A stretch of DNA of 64,000 nucleotides from Paraburkholderia caballeronis (GTDB taxonomy: Bacteria > Pseudomonadota > Gammaproteobacteria > Burkholderiales > Burkholderiaceae): contig NZ_FNSR01000002.1 in assembly GCF_900104845.1 (NCBI RefSeq), positions 1,054,001 through 1,118,000 of the forward strand. The letters are read 5' to 3'. The notes under the pieces are model-generated. The model did not search any database, was not told where the DNA came from, and worked only from the letters and a program-made list of their open reading frames with translations. The number at the start of each line of letters is the position of its first letter. Position 1 is the first letter of the stretch. Shown one piece after another: positions 58,815 through 64,000 of this stretch. The translations under genes were made by a program, and so were the position numbers.

Positions 58815-60533
58815 ATGGACACGATCATCGACGCCGACACCCGTCACGCGGACACGCAGCCGCCGCCGGCCGACGCGCCGTTCTCGACGATCGCGACGCG
58901 CCGCCACCAGATGTTCCCGGTGCTGGCCGACGACGAGATCGACCGGTTGCGCCGCTTCGGCGAAATCGGGCACTGGCGCGAAGGCGACCTGCTGTTCCGC
59001 ACCGGCGAAGCCGGCCCCGGCATGTTCGTGCTGCTGTCCGGCATGGTGAAGATTTTCCAGCGCGACGGACTCGGGCGCGAACGGCTGATCGCGGTGCACG
59101 GGCGCGGCGTGTTTCTCGCGGAAGTCGGGCAACTGTCCGGCGGACCCGCGCTCGTCGACGGCGTCGCGCTCGAACCGGTCGACGCGCTCTTGATCCGGCC
59201 CGAGCAACTGCGCGCGGCGATCGTCGCGGAAGCCGAACTCGGCGAGCGGATCGTGCGCTCGCTGATCCTGCGCCGCGTGTCGCTGATCGAAAAAGGCGCG
59301 GGCGGCCCGATCCTCGTCGGCCGGCACGACGACCCCGCGCTGCTGGCGCTGCAAGGCTTCCTGTCGCGCAACGCGCATCCGTACTCGGTGCTCGACGAAC
59401 GCGACGAAAGCATGCGCTGCGTGATCGACCGCTTCGCCGCGCGGCCCGAAGACCTGCCGCTCGTGATCTGTCCGGACGGCTCGGTGCTGCACCATCCTGC
59501 CGCGCCCGAACTCGCGACCTGCCTCGGCCTGCTGCCCGAACTCGACGGCAGCCGCGTGTACGACGTCGCGGTGGTCGGCGCGGGACCGGCGGGGCTGGCG
59601 ACCGCCGTTTACGCGGCATCGGAAGGCCTGTCGGTGATCGTGCTCGACGCGCGCGCCCCCGGCGGCCAGGCCGGCGCGAGTTCGCGGATCGAAAACTATC
59701 TCGGCTTTCCGACCGGCATCTCGGGCCAGGCGCTCGCCGGCCGGGCGTTCGTGCAGGCGCAGAAGTTCGGCGCGCACATCGCGATTCCGGTGAAGGTGAA
59801 GTCGCTGCGCTGCGACGCGTATCCACGCCGGCTCGAAACGGGCAGCGGCAGCGTGTGCGCGCATACGGTCGTGATCGCGAGCGGCGCGGTGTACCGGCGG
59901 CCCGCGCTGACCGGCCTCGACCGCCTCGAAGGGCGCGGCATCTATTACTGGGCGTCGCCGGTCGAAGCGAAGCTGTGCAAGCAGGAGAACGTCGTGCTGG
60001 TCGGCGGTGGCAATTCGGCGGGCCAGGCGATCGTCTATCTGTCGTCGCACGTGCGCCATATCGACGTGCTGATCCGCAAGAGCGGCTTCGAATCGACGAT
60101 GTCGCGCTACCTGATCGACCGCATCGCGTCGCTGCCGAACGTGAGCGTGCATCCGCGCGCCGAGATCGGCGCGCTCGACGAGGACGACGCGGGCCTCGCG
60201 TCGATCCGCCTGAAGTCGCCGGGCGCGGACGGCACCCGCCAGTTCGATGCACGCCATCTGTTCCTGTTCACCGGCGCGAATCCGAACACCGACTGGCTCA
60301 GCAGCTGCGGCGTCGCGCTCGACGCGAACGGCTTCGTGCTGACTGGCAACGGCCCCGGCGGATCGACGTGCGATCTCGCGACGTCGGTCGAAGGCGTGTA
60401 CGCGATCGGCGATGCGCGCGCCGGCTCGACGAAGCGCGTCGCGGCGGCCGTCGGCGAAGGCGCGGCGGTCGTTTCGCAGATCCATCAACTGCTGGCCGCG
60501 ATGACCAGCGAAGCGGCGACCGCCCGTGCGTGA
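58815..60533 (+). CDS. Thioredoxin-reductase-like flavoprotein with N-terminal cyclic-nucleotide-binding domain
   Basis: A 572-residue protein. Residues about 20-150 are a cNMP-binding fold (GEIGHWREGDLLFRTGE, LLSGMVKIFQ). Residues about 255-560 are a thioredoxin-reductase fold (VAVVGAGPAGLATAVYAASEG, VVLVGGGNSAGQAIVYLS). The redox CxxC that should precede the NADP domain is absent: the region reads YYWASPVEAKLCKQENV. The enzyme cannot act as a normal thioredoxin reductase. A strong AAGGAG lies before the ATG at 58815. Confidence 0.9.
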   Translation: MDTIIDADTRHADTQPPPADAPFSTIATRRHQMFPVLADDEIDRLRRFGEIGHWREGDLLFRTGEAGPGMFVLLSGMVKIFQRDGLGRERLIAVHGRGVFLAEVGQLSGGPALVDGVALEPVDALLIRPEQLRAAIVAEAELGERIVRSLILRRVSLIEKGAGGPILVGRHDDPALLALQGFLSRNAHPYSVLDERDESMRCVIDRFAARPEDLPLVICPDGSVLHHPAAPELATCLGLLPELDGSRVYDVAVVGAGPAGLATAVYAASEGLSVIVLDARAPGGQAGASSRIENYLGFPTGISGQALAGRAFVQAQKFGAHIAIPVKVKSLRCDAYPRRLETGSGSVCAHTVVIASGAVYRRPALTGLDRLEGRGIYYWASPVEAKLCKQENVVLVGGGNSAGQAIVYLSSHVRHIDVLIRKSGFESTMSRYLIDRIASLPNVSVHPRAEIGALDEDDAGLASIRLKSPGADGTRQFDARHLFLFTGANPNTDWLSSCGVALDANGFVLTGNGPGGSTCDLATSVEGVYAIGDARAGSTKRVAAAVGEGAAVVSQIHQLLAAMTSEAATARA

Positions 60534-61809
60534 CGTCGCAACGTCGCTCGCTTCCGGCTCGCCGCCCGCGGCGACGCCGCGCGGCGCGCGTGCGGACGCC
60601 GTCACGCTGCCGATCGCGGCCGCGCGCACGCTGCATCTCGCCGCGCAGGGGCTGATCGCGCCGCCGCGCCGCAAGGCGACGAAGGACGACGTGCTCGACG
60701 CGATCCGGCGCATGGCGCAATTGCAGATCGACACGATCCACGTGGTCGCGCGCAGCCCGTATTTCGTGCTGTTCAGCCGCGTCGGCGCATACGATCCGCA
60801 GTGGCTCGACCAGCATCTCGCGGCAGGCCGGCTGTTCGAATACTGGTCGCACGAAGCTTGTTTCGTGCCGATCGACGACTACCGGCTGCTGCGCCACCGG
60901 ATGCTCGACCCGGCCGGCATGGGCTGGAAATACGCGGCCGACTGGCATGCGAAGCATCAGCAGGAGATCGACGCGCTGCTCGCGCGGATTCGCGAAAGCG
61001 GGCCGGTGCGTTCGGCCGACTTTGCGCGCGCGGCCGGCGACAAGGGCAATGGCTGGTGGGACTGGAAGCCGGAGAAGCGGCACCTCGAAGTGCTGTTCAC
61101 GACCGGCGAGCTGATGGTGGCGGAGCGGCGCAACTTTCAGCGCGTGTACGACGTCGCCGAACGGGTGCTGCCCGGCTGGAACGATGCACGCGATCTGCCG
61201 CCGCGCGCGGACGCCGAACGGGAACTGCTGATCCGCACGTGCCGCGCGCTAGGCATCGTGCGCGCGGACTGGGTCGCCGACTATTACCGGCTGCCGCGTC
61301 GTCCGTATACGGATGCGCTGCACGCGCTCGCGGACGCCGGCGAACTGAGGCCGGTGCGCGTCGAGGGCTGGAAGCTCGATGCGTTCGTGCATCGCGACCT
61401 CGCCGCGTCGATCGACGACGCGGAGAACGGCAAGCTGGTTTCGACGGTGACAACACTGCTGTCGCCGTTCGATCCGGTCGTGTGGGACCGCAAGCGCGCG
61501 AACGCGCTGTTCGGCTTCGACTATGCGATCGAATGTTATGTGCCGGCCGCGAAGCGCAAGTACGGCTACTTCGTGCTGCCGATCCTGAGCCGGGGTCGGC
61601 TTGTCGGACGCGTCGATGCGAAAGCGCATCGCGCGCAGCAGGTGTTCGAACTGAAATCGCTGCATCTGGAGCCGGGCGTGCGCGTCAGCGGACGGCTCGC
61701 CGGCGATCTGCGGCGCGCGTTGCAGCGGTGCGCGGACTGGCACGGCACGCCGCAACTGGAGATCGGCGCAGCGCCGCCGGAACTCGCGGCGGCGCTGCGC
61801 GAAGCCTGA
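60526..61809 (+). CDS. YcaQ-type DNA glycosylase-like winged-helix protein
   Basis: A 427-residue HTH_42/YcaQ-family protein. Winged-helix repeats are suggested by AARTLHLAAQGL and the later basic segments. QLQIDTIHVVARSPYFVLFSR contains the Q-x-D region where the catalytic residues of YcaQ (AlkX) lie (in part: LQIDTIHVV). The family removes crosslinks and alkylated purines from DNA. The chosen GTG (60526) overlaps the previous stop by eight bases. A later start would also fit, as the first 25 residues look non-conserved. Confidence 0.85.
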   Translation: MRDVATSLASGSPPAATPRGARADAVTLPIAAARTLHLAAQGLIAPPRRKATKDDVLDAIRRMAQLQIDTIHVVARSPYFVLFSRVGAYDPQWLDQHLAAGRLFEYWSHEACFVPIDDYRLLRHRMLDPAGMGWKYAADWHAKHQQEIDALLARIRESGPVRSADFARAAGDKGNGWWDWKPEKRHLEVLFTTGELMVAERRNFQRVYDVAERVLPGWNDARDLPPRADAERELLIRTCRALGIVRADWVADYYRLPRRPYTDALHALADAGELRPVRVEGWKLDAFVHRDLAASIDDAENGKLVSTVTTLLSPFDPVVWDRKRANALFGFDYAIECYVPAAKRKYGYFVLPILSRGRLVGRVDAKAHRAQQVFELKSLHLEPGVRVSGRLAGDLRRALQRCADWHGTPQLEIGAAPPELAAALREA

Positions 61810-61876
61810 ACGCTCGGGCGGTCGAGGCGACGCGCGGACTTTTACCGCGCCGCCTGCCGTGCCCGTTAGCCGTCGC

Positions 61877-62158
61877 TCAGCGATCCACCTTCACGCGCAA
61901 TTCGCGCGCCGCTTCGAGGAGCCCTTCGTAGCCGGAACGGGCGTGTTCCGGCAGATCCGGATCGCCGACCAGCGCGCCGAGCGTTTCGATCAGGCTGTAC
62001 AGGATGCCCTTCGCCGCACCCGCCGCGATGTTGCCCGATTGCAGCCCTTCGTCCACGTGCGTGAACGCGGCATTCAAGTGCTCCAGGTCCGGACGGGCCT
62101 GGGGTTGCACGTCGTCCTGCGGTTGGGTTTCCGGCTTTTGCGAACCATCGCTCGTCAT
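61877..62158 (-). CDS. Small conserved hypothetical protein
   Basis: A 93-residue acidic protein. The N-terminal 25 residues are Gln/Pro-rich and probably disordered; the rest is helical (LNAAFTHVDEGLQSGNIAAG, ARELRVKV). GGGAGAGAC precedes the ATG. No known domain was recognised. It is convergent with the YcaQ-like gene. Confidence 0.65.
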   Translation of the reverse strand: MTSDGSQKPETQPQDDVQPQARPDLEHLNAAFTHVDEGLQSGNIAAGAAKGILYSLIETLGALVGDPDLPEHARSGYEGLLEAARELRVKVDR

Positions 62159-62760
62159 GATGAACTGTCTCTCCCTGTGGCGCGAATGCGAAAAAAACCT
62201 TTCCCGGAGTTATATACCGATCGCGTGCGGCCGTCCATTCGACCGGCCGCGGCGCTCCCGGATCTTCTCACCTTTGAACTGCGACCGGCTTCGCACGTGG
62301 GCTCGACATCAGGTCGCCGCATCTTCGCCTCAGTAAAAAAACCCTTTAAAACAAGGCTCCGATGTGAAAGCCCGCCTCTCATCCGGACACTGCACCCCGG
62401 CGAAGACGCCCTGATGCAAGCGCGTCCGGACACTCCCGAAAACGCTCACCTCTGACTCCGCACGGCGTCCGGCGTCGTTCCCGTTCAGCGACAAGCGACG
62501 CCACGAACATTCTGCCGAACACCGTTTACCCCTTGTTTTCAAGGTCTTTTTTCTTTGCGTTGTCTAGACGGCACGACGATTCGCAAACGCCAAACCGCCC
62601 AAAGGTGCGCGCCCCCCGGCGCTCATGCCTCACTCCCGAATTACCTCACCTTTGCATTTTCGTGCGCCATCGTGCCGCAACCCGGCACCGGCCGAAGCAC
62701 GCGCTGAACGCTTCGAACCGATGCGGTATCGTAGGAGGCATGTCAACGGAAGGATTCGCG
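62159..62760. other. Intergenic region with a repeated 23-bp motif and terminator-like sequences
   Basis: 602 bp with no supported gene. Three of four copies of a 23-bp motif lie here (62255, 62433, 62633). A terminator-like hairpin occurs at 62531-62553 on the plus strand, and an A-rich stretch at 62335-62356 would give a weak one on the minus strand. Small RNAs are possible but cannot be shown. Confidence 0.5.
62531..62553 (+). terminator. Short terminator-like hairpin in the intergenic gap
   Basis: CCTTG (62531-62535), loop TTTT, CAAGG (62540-62544), then TCTTTTTTC. The stem is only five pairs, so it is a weak candidate. It lies about 75 bp after the second copy of the 23-bp motif. Confidence 0.4.
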
Positions 62761-63093
62761 ATGAGTACCCCCGCCCCCTATGCCACGACCGCGCCGACGC
62801 GCGCCGAAATCGATTCGCTCGCCGGCCTCGCGGTGCTGGAGTTCGGCACCGACTGGTGCGGCTACTGCCGCGGCGCGCAGCCGCTGATTGCCGAAGCGTT
62901 CGCGCCGCACGCCGACGTGCGGCATCTCAAGGTCGAAGACGGTCCGGGCCGCCCGCTCGGCCGCTCGTTCCGCGTGAAGTTATGGCCGACGCTCGTGTTC
63001 CTGCGCGACGGCGCGGAAGTCGCGCGCGTCGTGCGCCCGACGAACGCGGCCGAACTCGCGGACGCCTTCGCCGCGCTCGCTCCGAACGCGTAA
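62761..63093 (+). CDS. Thioredoxin-like protein
   Basis: A 110-residue thioredoxin fold with the active site WCGYC in FGTDWCGYCRGAQPLI and the cis-Pro segment in LWPTLVFLRDG. No signal peptide, so cytoplasmic. The start at 62761 has GGAAGGA six bases upstream. An ATG at 62740 sits only one base from AGGAGG and is less likely. It is a non-canonical paralogue of TrxA (GY instead of GP between the Cys). Confidence 0.88.
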   Translation: MSTPAPYATTAPTRAEIDSLAGLAVLEFGTDWCGYCRGAQPLIAEAFAPHADVRHLKVEDGPGRPLGRSFRVKLWPTLVFLRDGAEVARVVRPTNAAELADAFAALAPNA

Positions 63094-63178
63094 CGACGTT
63101 TGCCGGCTCGACGACGGCCGGCTCCCGAAAATCCTCACCCTCGACGGCAGCACGCGATCGCAACCGACGTGCCCGCCG

Positions 63179-63625
63179 TCATTCGAGCCCGGCCAGCAGA
63201 TCGTCGATCGCGCGATACACGCGCTCCACCACCTCCGGCCCGACCTCCCGCTCCAGCGCGCTATACCGCGCCTCCAGCTCCTTCGAAATCGCCTTCACGA
63301 GCTGATGGCTCTTCTTCGTCAGCGTGACGAGCACGCGCCGCTGGTCGTCAGCGAAGCGTTCCTTCGTGACGAGTCCAAGCGTCTCCATCCGTGCGAGCAC
63401 GCCCGCCATGCTCGGACTCGATATCGTGCACAGGTCGGAAATCTGCCGCGGCTCCAGCGGCCCGCTTTCGTTCAACGCGCGAATCACGCGCCACTGCTGC
63501 TCGGTGAGCCCGTGCGCGGTGATCAGCGGGCGAAAGCGCTCCATCATTTTTTCGCGGGCGCGCAGCAGCAGCATCGGCAGATTGCGGTGCCGAACCCGCG
63601 TGGCGGACGACGAGGAACCGGACAT
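63179..63625 (-). CDS. hpaR: MarR-family regulator of homoprotocatechuate degradation
   Basis: A 148-residue MarR protein. The winged helix is seen in LTEQQWRVIRALNESGPLEPRQISDLC and SSPSMAGVLARMETLGLV, with a DDQRRVLVTLT wing (each in part). The divergent neighbour encodes HpaG, so this is most likely HpaR, which represses 4-hydroxyphenylacetate degradation genes. A perfect palindrome lies between them. Confidence 0.9.
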   Translation of the reverse strand: MSGSSSSATRVRHRNLPMLLLRAREKMMERFRPLITAHGLTEQQWRVIRALNESGPLEPRQISDLCTISSPSMAGVLARMETLGLVTKERFADDQRRVLVTLTKKSHQLVKAISKELEARYSALEREVGPEVVERVYRAIDDLLAGLE

Positions 63626-63718
63626 GTTGGCTTCGTTCGGAAACGATTCTTGACCCAGGAAAAACCCGCGAACCCACCGGCTCGCGATTGACTCCGGATG
63701 GTAGCAGGCGCACCATCG

Positions 63719-63730
63719 CTAACATGTTAG
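63719..63730. promoter_or_regulatory. Palindromic operator candidate CTAACATGTTAG between hpaR and hpaG
   Basis: CTAACATGTTAG is a perfect 12-bp palindrome 26 bp before the hpaG ATG and 94 bp before hpaR. Position and form suit a MarR-type dimer such as HpaR controlling both genes. Confidence 0.65.
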
Positions 63731-63755
63731 TGTTTATGCGACGACGACGCCACTC

Positions 63756-64000
63756 ATGTTTTCCGTAGCCGATCATCTGCTGCACGTCGAAGGCGAGCCG
63801 CTGCCGCGCGACGTCGATGCGGCATCCGCACGCGCGGCGCTCGCGGCCGGCGTGCGTTGCCGCGCGCCGGTGAGCGGCGCGGTGTACGGCACGCTGCTGA
63901 ACGACCGCGACGCGCTCGCCGCGCTGGGCGACGCGGTCAACGCCGCGCCATACAAGGCACCGCCGAAAGCGCCGATCCTGTATCTGAAGCCGCGCAACAC
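63756..64000 (+). CDS. hpaG: 4-hydroxyphenylacetate degradation isomerase/decarboxylase HpaG, N-terminal part
   Basis: The gene begins MFSVADHLLHVEG at 63756 and runs off the window. The visible 81 residues include CRAPVSGAVYGTLLNDRDALAALG and APYKAPPKAPILYLKPRN (each in part), which match the N-terminal half of HpaG (fumarylacetoacetate hydrolase fold). It decarboxylates OPET in the homoprotocatechuate meta-cleavage pathway. The remaining hpa genes presumably follow. Confidence 0.88.
   Translation, partial: MFSVADHLLHVEGEPLPRDVDAASARAALAAGVRCRAPVSGAVYGTLLNDRDALAALGDAVNAAPYKAPPKAPILYLKPRN

Larger units (their letters stand above)
62255..63144 (+). repeat. Four dispersed copies of a 23-bp motif CTCCCGRA-N4-CTCACC-YYYGM
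   Basis: Copies lie at 62255-62277, 62433-62455, 62633-62655 and 63122-63144, all on the same strand. Each has CTCCCG(G/A)A, four variable bases, CTCACC, then TTTGA, TCTGA, TTTGC or CTCGA. Three lie in the long intergenic gap and one just after the thioredoxin-like gene. Sequence around the motif is not conserved. Confidence 0.7.

Noticed and set aside
62533..62760. Longer N-terminus for the thioredoxin-like protein
   Set aside because: The upstream frame is low in protein character, and the ATG at 62761 has the better spaced ribosome-binding site.

Overview
The window is GC-rich (roughly two thirds G+C) chromosomal DNA. Its gene content (FhaC/FHA-type two-partner secretion, a Burkholderia-type trimeric porin, PiuC with a Fiu-like receptor, hpaR/hpaG, many chemoreceptor-like proteins) suggests a beta-proteobacterium of the Burkholderia/Paraburkholderia group. 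No rRNA or tRNA gene and no CRISPR array was seen. One complete IS5-family element is present.

Layout. 1-3.8 kb: the end of a molybdopterin oxidoreductase, a dCache chemoreceptor and a small PAS/chemoreceptor-like protein. 3.9-29.5 kb: a methylated-amine catabolic island. On the minus strand lie a glutamine-synthetase-like ligase (GmaS type), three split glutamate-synthase-like subunits (MgsABC/GlxBCD type) and a P-II protein, behind a perfect sigma-54 promoter. Divergently lie a sarcosine-oxidase-like FAD dehydrogenase, ETF beta and alpha, a HutD-like protein, ETF:quinone oxidoreductase and an amino-acid/amine permease. A convergent NarX/NarL-type two-component system with a PAS protein follows, its end next to the IS5 element. 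Then come the dimethylamine monooxygenase components, a GcvT protein, PurU, FolD, trimethylamine monooxygenase (Tmm) and a DUF1989-GcvT fusion (Tdm type). Together these can be read as TMA to TMAO to DMA to MMA to gamma-glutamylmethylamide to N-methylglutamate to glutamate. The released one-carbon units go through tetrahydrofolate to formate, and the electrons go through ETF to quinone.

29.6-32.2 kb: XRE/cupin regulator, GNAT, AraC regulator and a LysE exporter. 32.3-37.5 kb: a minus-strand signalling operon with a membrane CheA-like kinase (no visible CheW-binding domain), a minimal chemoreceptor-hairpin protein, two CheC/CheX-like proteins and a CheY. 38.2-39.7 kb: a sulfotransferase and a frameshifted APS-kinase-like gene. 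39.7-46.8 kb: a TpsA adhesin with GLUG and MBG/YDG repeats and its TpsB transporter. 47.1-49.1 kb: an EamA exporter with a divergent LysR regulator. 49.2-52.8 kb: an iron-uptake operon (TonB receptor, PiuC, PepSY protein) behind a Fur box. 53.4-56.7 kb: a porin, a DnaA-box-like repeat cluster and an Aer-like PAS receptor. 57.2-61.8 kb: a small conserved protein, a DedA-rhodanese fusion, a cyclic-nucleotide-binding thioredoxin-reductase-like protein and a YcaQ-type glycosylase-like protein. 61.9-64 kb: a small hypothetical protein, an intergenic region with a repeated 23-bp motif, a thioredoxin-like protein, HpaR and the start of HpaG.

All functions are inferred from motifs and recalled families. 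No database search was run.
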